Source: Mucilaginibacter sp. Bleaf8 (GTDB lineage: Bacteria > Bacteroidota > Bacteroidia > Sphingobacteriales > Sphingobacteriaceae). Taken from it: a stretch of DNA of 64,000 bases. Where the stretch lies: assembly GCF_018390515.1 (NCBI RefSeq), contig NZ_JAHBBK010000001.1:682001-746000 (forward strand), read 5' to 3'. This document shows, one piece after another, positions 42,747-52,447 of the stretch. The first letter of the stretch is position 1, and each line of letters opens with the position of its first letter. The position numbers were made by a program, and so were the translations under genes. The notes below the pieces were generated by a model. It worked only from the letters and a program-made list of their open reading frames with translations, ran no database searches and was not told the DNA's origin.

Positions 42747-44684
42747 TCAGGCTTGTTCTATATTCAGCAAACGCTGTATTTTTTCATGCAGTTCGTAAGG
42801 CTGGAATGGCTTGGCCAATACATCATTCATACCAGCAGATAATGCCTGCTGTTGTTCGTGATCAAAACTTGCCGCTGACAGGGAAATAATCGGCACGCTC
42901 CTTTTCGGCTCTTCAAAATCCAGGCGGATACATTTTGCGGCTTGGTAACCATTCATCTCGGGCATGTGCGTATCCATCAGTATAAGATCATAATTATGAT
43001 TCTGCAGTTTCTCGATGGCCTTACGCCCGTTATCTACAACATCAAAAGCTACATCCCAATCTTTTAATATTTTGGACAGCATAAATTGGTTTACCAAATT
43101 ATCCTCCGCCACCAAAACTTTTATATCGCCGAAAGGCTCCAGCTTGGATACCAAACGATCTGCATTTCTTTTCTCTTGCTGTGGCGCATCTACCAGGGTG
43201 TACCAGTTGGTAAAGTTGAATGTGCTGCCATTGCCTAACTGGCTGCTTACCGTTAGCTCGCCGCCTTTCAATTCAATCAGTTTTTTTACAATAGCCAAGC
43301 CCAAACCGGTACCTCCATACTTAGCACTGGTATCATCTTCGGCCTGCTCGAACGAATCGAATATCATGGACAAACGGTCTGCTGGAATACCAATACCGCT
43401 ATCGGCCACACTAAATTTGAGCTTTACGGTATTGTTTAACTTTTGCATTACCGAAAGCTGCAGCCGTACAAAACCGCGGTCCGTGAACTTGATAGCATTG
43501 CTGAGCAAGTTCATCAGTATCTGGTTTAAGCGCAACGAATCAAACAGGATATGCACCGGCACATCGGGGGCAATATCCATAATAAGTTCAATGTTCTTTT
43601 CGTCGGCTTTGTATTTCAACAGATCATAAACAGCCTTAACTGTTTTGTGGATATTATTTGGCGCTCGGACGATACTGAATTTACCAGCTTCAATTTTTGA
43701 TATATCCAGTACGTCATTAATAACACCTAATAATGATTGCGATGAAACTTCCAGCAAATCCACAACGTTTGCCTGCTGGCTATCCAAATCTGTTTTGCGT
43801 AATATATTGGTTAAGCCAATAATACCGTTTACCGGCGTGCGCAACTCATGGCTCATGTTAGCCAAAAAACTCTCCTTTACCTTTTTTGCATATTCGGCCG
43901 CTTCTTTTGATTTGATCAATTGCGCCTGAAAGCTCTTTTGAGGTGAGATATCACTAATGTTGATGAACAACGTTTTGTTACGATACGTAAACCGGCATTC
44001 TACCCAGATGGTTCTCTTATCAAAGGTTTCGAACTGGTATTCGGCAACTGCGAACTTCAGGTTGTTGTTGGCAATTTCAGATAGCTTTTTGCGGAACGCT
44101 GTGCGGTCGCCATCAATGGCCAAATCTACGATGCTGCTATCCACAACCTCGTCGGGCTTGTAGCCCAGTATTTTTTCAACAGCAGGATTTATAGATTGTA
44201 TGCGCAGGGTTTGTGCGTCAACCGTTGTTATGATGTCAGCAGAATTTTTAACTACGATAGCATAGTTCTGCAGGTCTTCATTCTTTTCTTTTATTTCTCT
44301 TTGCGTGCGGGCCAGTTGTATAAAGGCATCCACTTTAGCTGAGGTAATAAACGGATCGAGCGGCTTGTATAGGTAATCAACAGCGCCTGCCCCAAACCCC
44401 TTTACAGCGTATTTTGACTCTTTAGAAATAGCAGTAACAAATATGATGAGAATATCTTTTGTACGCGGATTGGTTTTCAGCATTTCTGCTAATTCAAAAC
44501 CATCAATACCAGGCATTTGCACATCAATCAGGGCAATGCTTATATTGTTTTCCCACGCAATACGCAGGGCATCATTTGGAGAAGTTGTGGACAAGATTTG
44601 AATATCGTTGCGCTTAAGCAAAGCTTCAAGTGCAATGATGTTTTCCTCCCTGTCGTCAACTATTAGAATATTCAAGGCATCCAT
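42747..44684 (-). CDS. Hybrid signalling protein REC-PAS-HisKA-HATPase-REC
   Basis: About 645 residues from the ATG at 44684 (MDALNILIVDDREEN); the frame extends 49 codons upstream into non-family sequence. An N-terminal receiver (Asp in SIALIDVQMPGIDG) is followed by a PAS domain near 145-255 (NYAIVVKNSADIITTVDAQ), HisKA with SFLANMSHELRTPVNGI, HATPase (NLLSNAIKF, GTGLGLAIV) and a C-terminal receiver (LILMDTHMPEMNG). It has no membrane segment, so it is cytoplasmic. It is last in the operon with CheB, CheR and the large kinase, and probably receives phosphate from that kinase. Confidence 0.9.
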   Translation of the reverse strand: MDALNILIVDDREENIIALEALLKRNDIQILSTTSPNDALRIAWENNISIALIDVQMPGIDGFELAEMLKTNPRTKDILIIFVTAISKESKYAVKGFGAGAVDYLYKPLDPFITSAKVDAFIQLARTQREIKEKNEDLQNYAIVVKNSADIITTVDAQTLRIQSINPAVEKILGYKPDEVVDSSIVDLAIDGDRTAFRKKLSEIANNNLKFAVAEYQFETFDKRTIWVECRFTYRNKTLFINISDISPQKSFQAQLIKSKEAAEYAKKVKESFLANMSHELRTPVNGIIGLTNILRKTDLDSQQANVVDLLEVSSQSLLGVINDVLDISKIEAGKFSIVRAPNNIHKTVKAVYDLLKYKADEKNIELIMDIAPDVPVHILFDSLRLNQILMNLLSNAIKFTDRGFVRLQLSVMQKLNNTVKLKFSVADSGIGIPADRLSMIFDSFEQAEDDTSAKYGGTGLGLAIVKKLIELKGGELTVSSQLGNGSTFNFTNWYTLVDAPQQEKRNADRLVSKLEPFGDIKVLVAEDNLVNQFMLSKILKDWDVAFDVVDNGRKAIEKLQNHNYDLILMDTHMPEMNGYQAAKCIRLDFEEPKRSVPIISLSAASFDHEQQQALSAGMNDVLAKPFQPYELHEKIQRLLNIEQA

Positions 44685-44715
44685 ACTGTGACGGCTAAAA
44701 TTAAATAAAATAGCG

Positions 44716-45303
44716 TTAGGTACGCAATAAATCAAAAATCTCTTCCGTACCCAATACGTAATCTGCTGCATTAAGTTGTATAGCAGCATTAGGCATTTCG
44801 GGCATTTCTGCATCGCCGGGATGCTGTGCAATTGTTAATGCGCCTTGCTTGCGCAATTGCAGCAACCCTTCTGCACCATCCTGGTTTGCTCCGGAAAAGA
44901 GAATAGCCGTACAGTTTTCCCGGAATACATCGGCAGCGCTCTGAAAAGTAACATCAATTGATGGCTTGGAATACCACACAGCTTCAGAAACATCCAAGCT
45001 AAACTGCTTTTCGTTTTCTATCAGTGTATGATAGTTGGCGGGCGCAATGTATATCGCGTTGGCTTTAATTTCGTCCTTATCGCTTATTTCGCGCAGGTAC
45101 ATACGACTGTTTTCAGAAAACAGTTTTTCGATTTCACTAAAAAAATTCTTTTTGCGGTGAATTACAATGATAACCGTTTTTTCGAAGTCAGGCTTAAAAC
45201 TTTTTACGGCACGAAAAAGCAGCTTAAATGAACCGGCCGAGCCAGCCATCAGCAGCACCTTCGAGTGATGCCAGCGTTCGATTATATCTGCATTAAGCGC
45301 CAA
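44716..45303 (-). CDS. CheB-type methylesterase without receiver domain
   Basis: 195 residues, the catalytic half of CheB only. The Ser-His-Asp triad is consistent with MAGSAGSFK (Ser), VIIVIHRKKN (His) and FSGANQDGAEG (Asp). CheB removes glutamyl methyl esters or deamidates glutamines in receptor coiled coils. It lacks the regulatory receiver, so it may be unregulated or controlled in trans. The frame begins at a TTG at 45303, overlapping cheR by 11 bp; no ATG occurs close to the expected N-terminus. The downstream REC-PAS-kinase-REC gene starts 31 bp later. Confidence 0.88.
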   Translation of the reverse strand: MALNADIIERWHHSKVLLMAGSAGSFKLLFRAVKSFKPDFEKTVIIVIHRKKNFFSEIEKLFSENSRMYLREISDKDEIKANAIYIAPANYHTLIENEKQFSLDVSEAVWYSKPSIDVTFQSAADVFRENCTAILFSGANQDGAEGLLQLRKQGALTIAQHPGDAEMPEMPNAAIQLNAADYVLGTEEIFDLLRT

Positions 45304-46126
45304 TTTTTTGGTATATATTTTCCTTTGAACTGATTACCTTAAACCGCTTGCGGAACGAGTCTGACCGGATGGCTTCTTTACTGCCAAGGCACAGGAAACC
45401 CAACGGGCATAAGCTCCGGTAAAATAAATCCAGAATTTTTTCCTGCAATTCAGAATCAAAATAGATGAACACATTGCGGCAGCTAATCAACTGGAATTCG
45501 TTAAATACACTGTCGGAAATTAAATTATGTACCGAGAACAGTGTATTTTGCCGAAGCTCTGCATGTATGGTTGCCGCATCATACAACATGGTAAAGTGGT
45601 CGGTAATGGTGCCTGGCAATCCGGAGTACTGATAATTTTCGGCATACGACTTTATTTTACGCAAGCTGTAAATACCGCGTTTGGCTTCCCTCAGCACTTC
45701 CGTATTTACATCAGTTCCGTAAATGAACGATTTTTTACGCAAACCTGCTTCTTGTAAAAGAATAGCCAGCGAGTACACTTCCTCACCTGTTGAGCACCCG
45801 GCGCTCCATATTTTGATATGCTGAAAGGTAGACAGGTAAGGTAACACCTGCTGGTTAAGGGCCTTATAAAAAAGCGGATCCCGGAACATCTCGGTTACGT
45901 TGACCGTAATCTCTTCCAAAAAATACTGAAAAAAATCAGGTTCGTTAACCAGCATATATTTCAGGTCAACAAAGTTCAGCTTTTTGAGCTGCATTACCCT
46001 TGCCAGCCTGCGTTTAAACGAAGCTTTAGAATAACCCGAAAAATCAAATCCATGGATTTTTTTTATCAGATTAATCAATTCATCTAATTGTACTACCGTT
46101 ATACCTTCTGCTTCAATACCATTCAT
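45293..46126 (-). CDS. CheR-type protein-glutamate methyltransferase
   Basis: 277 residues. An N-terminal helical CheR_N region (about 10-65) and a SAM-dependent Rossmann domain with VTEMFRDPLFYKAL (substrate region), IWSAGCSTGEEVYSLAI (SAM motif I) and LISCRNVFIYFD. CheR methylates glutamates in chemoreceptor-like coiled coils using S-adenosylmethionine. It overlaps the CheB gene by 11 bp and starts 4 bp after the stop of the large hybrid kinase. No methyl-accepting protein is encoded nearby. Confidence 0.92.
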   Translation of the reverse strand: MNGIEAEGITVVQLDELINLIKKIHGFDFSGYSKASFKRRLARVMQLKKLNFVDLKYMLVNEPDFFQYFLEEITVNVTEMFRDPLFYKALNQQVLPYLSTFQHIKIWSAGCSTGEEVYSLAILLQEAGLRKKSFIYGTDVNTEVLREAKRGIYSLRKIKSYAENYQYSGLPGTITDHFTMLYDAATIHAELRQNTLFSVHNLISDSVFNEFQLISCRNVFIYFDSELQEKILDLFYRSLCPLGFLCLGSKEAIRSDSFRKRFKVISSKENIYQKIGA

Positions 46127-46130
46127 GCTA

Positions 46131-49100
46131 TTAGTTCTCCAACCACAACTGCATTAAGGCGATTAAGCGGTCCATGTCTATAGGCTTTGTGATATAATCG
46201 TTAGCTCCCGCTGCCAAACATTTCTCGCGATCTTCTTTCATCGCTTTAGCTGTTAAGGCAATTACAGGCAACTTAGCCCATTTGTTTTGCTTACGTATTT
46301 GGCGGGTAGCCTCGTAACCATCCATTTTAGGCATCATTATATCCATCAGCACAATATCAATACCTTCAGTAGCTTCGAGCTTGTCAAGCGCTTCATCGCC
46401 GTCATTTGCAATTTCAACCTGCAAATCGTATCCCTGCAAGGCGCTGCTCAATGCGAAAATATTACGCATATCGTCATCTACAATAAGCACTTTCTTACCC
46501 TTCAGCATTTCTTTCCCTTTACTTTGCGGCATTGGCTTAGGCGCTGCTACCGGCACAGTTGCAGATTGAACCGGTGCAGGCATACCACTGATTTTGTGCA
46601 GGAACAGGTTTACCTCATCAATCAATCTGTCGGCAGATTTGGTTGATTTCATTACCATGGCGTTGGCATATTGCATCAGGCGGTTAACCGATGTTTTATC
46701 CAGCTCCATAGCCGTGTTTACAATAACAGGCAATTCTGCAAATCGATCAATGGCCTTTACCTTATCCAGCAAATCAAGCCCGGATATATCAGGCAAATTT
46801 AGATCCAAGATTACGCATTGGTAATCATTCTCATGCAGCATTCTGAATGCCTCATCGCCGGTAAAGGCCTGGTCAACTGCTATTCCCTGCTTTTGCATCA
46901 GGTCTTTCAAGGCCTGGCTTTGGGCTTCATGATCCTCAACCAACAGTATCTGCTTAAACTTTACACCGCTTTGCTTCATCATGTCAGTAAACAGCTTATC
47001 CAGCGTTTCAGTGTTAATAGGTTTTTTCATGAAACTGATTGCACCTTCACGACGCAGCTTGCTGGCTGCAGCCTCACCTGCCGACATCATGTGAACTGGA
47101 ATATGTGCAGTTTCAGCATCCTGCTTCAGTTCTTTCAATATCTGCCAGCCATCCTTGCCAGGCAGCATAATGTCCAAAATTACGGCATCAGGCTGGTTTT
47201 CTTTAATCGCATCAACAGCGGTGGTACCATCATGCACCATTACAGCCTGGTAGCCATGGTCATGAGCGTAATCTTGTAGGATATCTGCAAAGTTGCGGTC
47301 ATCCTCTACAATCACTACCAATGGTTCCTGCCTTCCCGGGCGGGTAGGTTTTACTTCAGCAGCCGGCTGCAGGAAGTTGTTTGCCGGTGCAAATGATTCT
47401 ACTGTTGGCAGCACAGGCTCATCTTTTGTGTCGGTGCTTACCGCTTGTGCCACAAGCGGAATGGTAAGGATAAATTCGCTGCCCTGGCCCAGTTCACTCT
47501 TCAGCGTAATTTCGCCACCCAGTAAATGTGCCAGCTCTCGGCTAATGGATAAGCCCAAGCCGGTACCACCGTATTTACGGCTGGTAGACCCATCGGCTTG
47601 CTGGAATGCCTCAAAGATAACGCGCTGCTTTTCAGGAGCGATACCAATACCTGAGTCTTTTATGCTGAAGCTGATGGTATCTTGTCTTAAACCCGGTTTA
47701 GCACTAACAGATATAGCTCCACCCTCTGGCGTAAACTTAAACGCGTTTGAAAGCATGTTTTTGATCACCTGCTCAACACGTTGCTTATCGGTAAAGATAT
47801 ATTCAGGTACACCAATGGCCGAGTTAGTGAAGTTGATGCCCTTATTGCGTGCCACCTCGCCAAACAGCATATCCATATCGCGAAGTATCTCGGCTACGCC
47901 GATATCTTCATTCTGGATTTCCAGCTTGCCTGATTCAATTTTTGATAAGTCGAGTATATCATTGATGAGCGTAAGCAGATCATTACCTGCATTGAAAATT
48001 ACGCTGGCATATTTAATCTGGTCTTCGCTCAGGTTATCAGTTTTGTTGTCTTTAAGTATACGAGCCAGTACCAGGATGCTGTTAAGTGGGGTACGCAGCT
48101 CGTGACTCATGTTGGCCAAAAACTCGGATTTATACTTACCGGTAGTTTCCAGTTCGTTTACTTTCAGGTCGATAGCATGACGTGCTTCCTCAATAGCCTG
48201 GTTCTTTTCTTCCAGCAAGCTGGCTTTTTCTTCAAGCTCGGCATTGATAGTACGCAGTTCTTCCTGCTGTACACGCAGCTCTTCTTCTGATGCCTGCAGC
48301 ATTTCGGTTTTGTTGAGCAACTCCTCGTTAGTTACCCGCATTTCTTCTTGCTGCGCTTCCAGTTCCTCGGCCTGTTGCTGTACCTCTTCCAGCAAATCGT
48401 GCATAATGGTACGGGCTTGTGCTGTATTTACAGCTATGCCAATATCATCAGCCGCCGCCAGAATGTAATCATGATCGCGTTCCTGCAGTTTATCCTGGAA
48501 AGCTATTTCCATAACGCCCATCAGCTTTTTATCAAAGAAGAAGGGTACAATCAGGATTTCCGCAAGCTCATGGCTTACAATCGAAGTTTCCAATTGCAGC
48601 TTATCATTCAGTTTACCTTTAATAGTAGCTGCTTTCTCGTCACGTGCTACCTGGCCCAGCCACCCTTCTGATAATTTGATTTTATTTTTAACTGTGCCTA
48701 AATCGTGAAATGCATAGTAAGAGTACAAATCAAGCACTTCCGCTTCCGGATCAAACAGGTACAACGTACCGGTAAGGGCGTTTGTGTATTGACATACCTC
48801 GGCAAGCACATTGGCAGTAAGCTCTTTTTCGCTTTGCTGCCCCTGCATTTTCTCGTTCAGGTTACCTATACCTGTTAGCAGCCAGTTTTTGTTCTCGTTT
48901 TCACTTAAAACCTTTTCAAGGTCAATATTGGCTTGCTTAATTTCCTCTTCTATGCGTTTTTGTTGTGTAAATGTTTTTTGTATGTAAACAAACAGTACAA
49001 TAATAATAATCAGAAAAATAGCCGAACCGATAACGATAGTTGCAATGGTTGTGCTTGCTGCCTGTTGCGTACGGGCCTGGCCGGCCTTAACAGACTGGTT

Positions 49101-49595
49101 CTCTACAGAATTGATGCGAGCAAGTACTACCCGTATCCTATCCATTACAGCCTTGCCATTCAATATCATGTTATGCTGAACCATATAATCCAGACCCAAC
49201 TGTGCGCGCTGTTCGATATTGTTTTTCAATATCTGCAATTGGCTATCACTTAAAGCCGAAAGGTCGGTTACATTATTTTGCTGAACAGGATCATTAGCAG
49301 TCAAATCCTCCAAATGGCGCAAAGCCTGGCCAACTTTAGGAACGGCACGGTTGTAGGGCTCTAAAAATTTATCTTTGTTGGTAGCTACATAACCCCGCAT
49401 ACCCGTTTCGGCATCAATCAGGTTTTGCAGCACATCACGCGATAGCTGAATAATCTGCTGGCTATGCTCTACTTCTTTTTGGTTATTTTGAAGTTGATTG
49501 ATGCTTTGGTAAGACAAAATGCCTACGGCAAAAACCAGTACAATAGATAAGGCAAAGCCTAATAGAACCTGGTTACGGAATGATAATTTAAGCAT
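46131..49595 (-). CDS. Large hybrid histidine kinase CHASE3-GAF-HisKA-HATPase-REC-REC-REC
   Basis: 1154 residues. Two membrane helices (8-28 and about 182-203) flank a periplasmic CHASE3 four-helix sensor (about 30-180). A GAF domain (about 235-395) leads into a coiled coil of about 85 residues rich in E and Q (EELEAQQEEMRVTNEELLNK and further repeats). HisKA (LANMSHELRTPLNS), HATPase (NMLSNAFKFTPEGG, GTGLGLSISREL) and three receivers follow: VVIVEDDRNF...ILDIMLPGKDGW, ILLVEDHEAQ...ILDLNLPDISG, VLIVDDDMRN...LMDIMMPKMDG. It is the first gene of the CheR/CheB/kinase operon. The coiled coil is a possible CheR/CheB target (inference). Confidence 0.92.
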   Translation of the reverse strand: MLKLSFRNQVLLGFALSIVLVFAVGILSYQSINQLQNNQKEVEHSQQIIQLSRDVLQNLIDAETGMRGYVATNKDKFLEPYNRAVPKVGQALRHLEDLTANDPVQQNNVTDLSALSDSQLQILKNNIEQRAQLGLDYMVQHNMILNGKAVMDRIRVVLARINSVENQSVKAGQARTQQAASTTIATIVIGSAIFLIIIIVLFVYIQKTFTQQKRIEEEIKQANIDLEKVLSENENKNWLLTGIGNLNEKMQGQQSEKELTANVLAEVCQYTNALTGTLYLFDPEAEVLDLYSYYAFHDLGTVKNKIKLSEGWLGQVARDEKAATIKGKLNDKLQLETSIVSHELAEILIVPFFFDKKLMGVMEIAFQDKLQERDHDYILAAADDIGIAVNTAQARTIMHDLLEEVQQQAEELEAQQEEMRVTNEELLNKTEMLQASEEELRVQQEELRTINAELEEKASLLEEKNQAIEEARHAIDLKVNELETTGKYKSEFLANMSHELRTPLNSILVLARILKDNKTDNLSEDQIKYASVIFNAGNDLLTLINDILDLSKIESGKLEIQNEDIGVAEILRDMDMLFGEVARNKGINFTNSAIGVPEYIFTDKQRVEQVIKNMLSNAFKFTPEGGAISVSAKPGLRQDTISFSIKDSGIGIAPEKQRVIFEAFQQADGSTSRKYGGTGLGLSISRELAHLLGGEITLKSELGQGSEFILTIPLVAQAVSTDTKDEPVLPTVESFAPANNFLQPAAEVKPTRPGRQEPLVVIVEDDRNFADILQDYAHDHGYQAVMVHDGTTAVDAIKENQPDAVILDIMLPGKDGWQILKELKQDAETAHIPVHMMSAGEAAASKLRREGAISFMKKPINTETLDKLFTDMMKQSGVKFKQILLVEDHEAQSQALKDLMQKQGIAVDQAFTGDEAFRMLHENDYQCVILDLNLPDISGLDLLDKVKAIDRFAELPVIVNTAMELDKTSVNRLMQYANAMVMKSTKSADRLIDEVNLFLHKISGMPAPVQSATVPVAAPKPMPQSKGKEMLKGKKVLIVDDDMRNIFALSSALQGYDLQVEIANDGDEALDKLEATEGIDIVLMDIMMPKMDGYEATRQIRKQNKWAKLPVIALTAKAMKEDREKCLAAGANDYITKPIDMDRLIALMQLWLEN

Positions 49596-49915
49596 GTTAA
49601 CGGGTAGAAACTTTATTCGCTCACGCTATGCTGTGAAAGCGTAATACTACAAGAACCAAAACTAATAAATATATCGTTATATTGAAAACTAACAGGGTAT
49701 TCCGGTAAGTTTTAAACACACGTTATACGAAACAAATAGCTGCGAGAATAGTGACAATTATCTAGCAGGTTGCTTAGCTCTATGCCTGTTTTGGTTCAGG
49801 ATAAAGGAAGTAATTGTCTTATATAAGGCATTGCAAGCCGCCCCATTGAATGGGCAGCCTGCAGTTATGTTAGTTTGTGTAGAAAAAATCATAATATAAA
49901 GGCTTTACAAAACCT
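49596..49915. other. Intergenic region between the signalling operon and a small membrane-protein gene
   Basis: 320 bp. It must hold the promoter of the large hybrid kinase (minus strand, from 49595). I see no exact TAnnTTTG element close to that start. A short imperfect stem CCCATT/AATGGG lies near 49843-49856 and may weakly terminate nothing in particular. There is no open frame with family similarity. Confidence 0.4.
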
Positions 49916-50326
49916 TTATACGTTTGTATCGGTAATCTGTTTTTTTGGAGTTGAAAATACGCTTACCAGCGGACCGGCAAAAAGCAGATACCATCCCCAT
50001 TTAAACTTAATTAACTTGGTCAAAGAACCAGCCAGCCCTTTAAAAGGTATAAAACTAAAAGAACTGTTCACCTTCATAATGGCAGCGATATATACCAGTA
50101 CCACCAATACAAATGACAGCCAGGCTGCTATGCGAGCTACCGGATATTGTTTGAGTACGATACCAACTACACCTACTATGGCTATCAGCAATACTACCAT
50201 CCCGTAAGGCTTATTCAGGTCGTATAAATCCCAGTTCATGAGGCCAAAAGGGCGCAGCAGCGGGCACCAGGTGGCTGCTATAAGCAGCACAAACCCGGCA
50301 AAACAAATGAAAGCTTTAGGTTGCAT
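49916..50326 (-). CDS. Hypothetical four-helix membrane protein
   Basis: 136 residues. Four hydrophobic segments are evident: ICFAGFVLLIAATWCPLL, GMVVLLIAIVGVVGIVL, RIAAWLSFVLVVLVYIAAIM and WGWYLLFAGPLVSVFST. I do not recognise the family. It lies 8 bp after gldC on the same strand, so it is probably the last gene of a DEAD helicase-membrane protein-gldC cluster. Function unknown. Confidence 0.7.
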   Translation of the reverse strand: MQPKAFICFAGFVLLIAATWCPLLRPFGLMNWDLYDLNKPYGMVVLLIAIVGVVGIVLKQYPVARIAAWLSFVLVVLVYIAAIMKVNSSFSFIPFKGLAGSLTKLIKFKWGWYLLFAGPLVSVFSTPKKQITDTNV

Positions 50327-50334
50327 AAAATATT

Positions 50335-50664
50335 TTAACGGGTAATTTCCATTTTTTCGGCAAAATGGGCGCAGTAGTCGCGCAAGTCTTCCACAATGTT
50401 CTTTTCGCCGGTGGCGCGTAAAAAGCTATCACCCATAGTTTGCAGCGTCTCAAAAAAGAATTTCTTCATCTCATCAACCGGCATATCTTTTGTCCACAGG
50501 TCAATACGCAGGGTGTTTTTATAGTTATGATCCCATAGCGCCAGCATGAAAGATTTCACAGGCAGGGCTTCTTGTGTTTTAGAGTCGGTTGATTCCCAGG
50601 TAATGTTTTGCGGTACGTTATTATCGTCCAAATCAACTATCAGTTTTATTTCGGCTCTTTTCAT
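50335..50664 (-). CDS. gldC: Gliding motility protein GldC
   Basis: 109 residues. The match to GldC is clear in the N-terminal EIKLIVDLDDNNVPQNITWE, the LRIDLWTKDMPVDEMKKFF core and the C-terminal DYCAHFAEKMEI. GldC is a small cytoplasmic protein needed for efficient gliding in Flavobacterium johnsoniae, but it occurs in many non-gliding Bacteroidota, so gliding should not be assumed. It sits between two small membrane-protein genes. Confidence 0.92.
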   Translation of the reverse strand: MKRAEIKLIVDLDDNNVPQNITWESTDSKTQEALPVKSFMLALWDHNYKNTLRIDLWTKDMPVDEMKKFFFETLQTMGDSFLRATGEKNIVEDLRDYCAHFAEKMEITR

Positions 50665-50677
50665 TTTATCTGTTTAA

Positions 50678-50947
50678 TTACTTTACTAATAAATATATAA
50701 TACCGGTGATGGCCAGGAAACTAAACTCCACGGTCCACAGTGTTTTTTTCTGAGGAAAGAAATTGCGAAAAATACCATCTAACAGAAAAGTAGATAGCGC
50801 AAAAAACAGGAATATGATCGCAATCGTCCCTGTCCAGTTGGCCAGTTCGCGCCCTGTTATGGCTATGGGTTTATAAATCCAGGTGATGAGTGCCAGCACA
50901 ACAAAAAATAAAGCGGCAAAGTTTAACGGCGTTACTCTAAGTTTCAT
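50678..50947 (-). CDS. Hypothetical small membrane protein
   Basis: 89 residues with three hydrophobic segments (FAALFFVVLALITWIY, GTIAIIFLFFALSTFLLDGIF, TVEFSFLAITGIIYLLV). Not recognised. It starts 3 bp after the DEAD-box helicase stop and ends 13 bp before gldC, so it is likely co-transcribed. Confidence 0.7.
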   Translation of the reverse strand: MKLRVTPLNFAALFFVVLALITWIYKPIAITGRELANWTGTIAIIFLFFALSTFLLDGIFRNFFPQKKTLWTVEFSFLAITGIIYLLVK

Positions 50948-50950
50948 GAA

Positions 50951-52294
50951 TTACTTTTTTCGGATGGATTTACCGCGGGTAGTTTTAGGCTTGCCATATT
51001 TTGCTGCCAGCTTTTGACTATGGCCCACAGGTTTCTTTTTCTCGGCCCGCTCTTTTTTCTCGTGAAAAGCACCTTTAAAATCGGGATCTTCCCGGCGTTT
51101 CTGCATGTCAATTTCACGTGCCTGCTCCTGCCGCTCTTCGTACGGCGTTGCTTCAACAAAAACCTCGGTCGGCAGCTCCTTTAACGGTATATATTGGCGA
51201 ATCAGCTTCTCAATCTTTTCGATATAATACTCTTCTGCCGGGTTGCAGAAAGTAATGGCAACACCTGTATTGAATGCCCTGCCTGTACGACCGATACGGT
51301 GTACATAATCCTCGATCACGATAGGCACGTCAAAATTAATAACGTGGCTCACATCACTCACATCCAGACCGCGCGCGGCCACATCAGTAGCCACCAAAAT
51401 CTTCACTTCATCATTCTTAAACGCATTGATGGAGTTGATGCGGGTATTTTGCCCTTTGTTTGCATGCAGTACCTTTACCTGATTTTCGTCGTATTTACGC
51501 ACCAAAAACTTGTAAACATCTTCGGCAGCAAAACGCGTTTTACAGAATATGATCAGCTTGGTAATATCTTCCGATTTATCCAGCAGATTTTTAAGCAAGT
51601 TGATTTTTGTCTTGATATTCGGTACGTGATATAAATTTTGTGTAACCGTTTGCGCCGGCGTAGCCTGTGGTGTAACTTCAATTACAGTCGGGAATTCCAG
51701 GAAGTTGCCCGATAGTAGCTGTACCTTATCAGACATGGTAGCCGAGAAAAGCAGGTTCTGGCGTTTGCGCGGAACAACCTCCAGTATGCGGTTAATCTGC
51801 GGCATAAAGCCCATATCCATCATCTTATCCGCCTCATCCAATACCAAAACCTGTAGTGGTTTGGGATGAATATGACCAGCCAGATAAATATCCAAAAAGC
51901 GGCCCGGCGTAGCTACAATAATATCTACACCTTTTTGTATAATTTCAATTTGCGTTTTGGGGCCTAAACCGCCGTAAAGTGTTACAACCCGCAGGTCGGT
52001 ATAAATAGCAAAACTTTTAATGTTCTCTTCTATTTGCAATGCCAGTTCGCGTGTAGGGGCTAAAATCAAAGCCCGTGCATCGTCACCCTGTGCATACTTT
52101 AGCTTCATAAGTATGGGTAACACGTAGGCAGCGGTTTTACCGGTACCTGTTTGGGCAATGCCCATTACATCCTGCCCGTTTAGAATAGGCGGTATCGCTT
52201 TTTGCTGTATCAGCGTAGCTTCCGTGTAACCGGCGTCGGCAATCGCATTCAATATTTGCCGGTTAAACTTAAAATCATCAAAGGGTACTGCCAT
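50951..52294 (-). CDS. DEAD-box RNA helicase
   Basis: About 447 residues from the ATG at 52294. A longer frame to 52303 would begin inside the -7 element. Motifs: Q-motif (TLIQQKAIPPIL), I AQTGTGKT, Ia APTRELALQ, II DEAD in VLVLDEADKMMD, III SAT in LFSATM, V DVAARGLDV, VI HRIGRTGR. The lysine/arginine-rich C-terminal tail is typical of RhlE-like helicases, which remodel RNA in ribosome assembly or decay. It heads the membrane protein-gldC cluster. Confidence 0.94.
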   Translation of the reverse strand: MAVPFDDFKFNRQILNAIADAGYTEATLIQQKAIPPILNGQDVMGIAQTGTGKTAAYVLPILMKLKYAQGDDARALILAPTRELALQIEENIKSFAIYTDLRVVTLYGGLGPKTQIEIIQKGVDIIVATPGRFLDIYLAGHIHPKPLQVLVLDEADKMMDMGFMPQINRILEVVPRKRQNLLFSATMSDKVQLLSGNFLEFPTVIEVTPQATPAQTVTQNLYHVPNIKTKINLLKNLLDKSEDITKLIIFCKTRFAAEDVYKFLVRKYDENQVKVLHANKGQNTRINSINAFKNDEVKILVATDVAARGLDVSDVSHVINFDVPIVIEDYVHRIGRTGRAFNTGVAITFCNPAEEYYIEKIEKLIRQYIPLKELPTEVFVEATPYEERQEQAREIDMQKRREDPDFKGAFHEKKERAEKKKPVGHSQKLAAKYGKPKTTRGKSIRKK

Positions 52295-52300
52295 AGGCGG

Positions 52301-52308
52301 CAAAGATA
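52301..52308 (-). promoter_or_regulatory. -7 promoter element for the DEAD-box helicase gene
   Basis: Reverse strand TATCTTTG, an exact TAnnTTTG match, 6 nt before the ATG at 52294. The mRNA is probably leaderless. Confidence 0.6.
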
Positions 52309-52447
52309 CGTTTTAGTTGGGAGTTATAGAAGCCATGACCCGGTAGCTAAGCTGGCTTTCAATAACCTGCCTGTCAAATTTTAAGCAGAAAATACTTTTT
52401 TCATCTTAATTCTTGATTGTTGATTAAGGGCTATAATTTTACACGCT

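Noticed and set aside
47293..48105. Long open frame (270 codons) antisense to the large hybrid kinase
   Set aside because: It is the complement of HisKA/HATPase coding sequence, serine-rich with no domain, and results from codon bias of the real gene.
49843..49856. Small stem near the start of the signalling operon
   Set aside because: Six base pairs with no T run; too weak to call a terminator.
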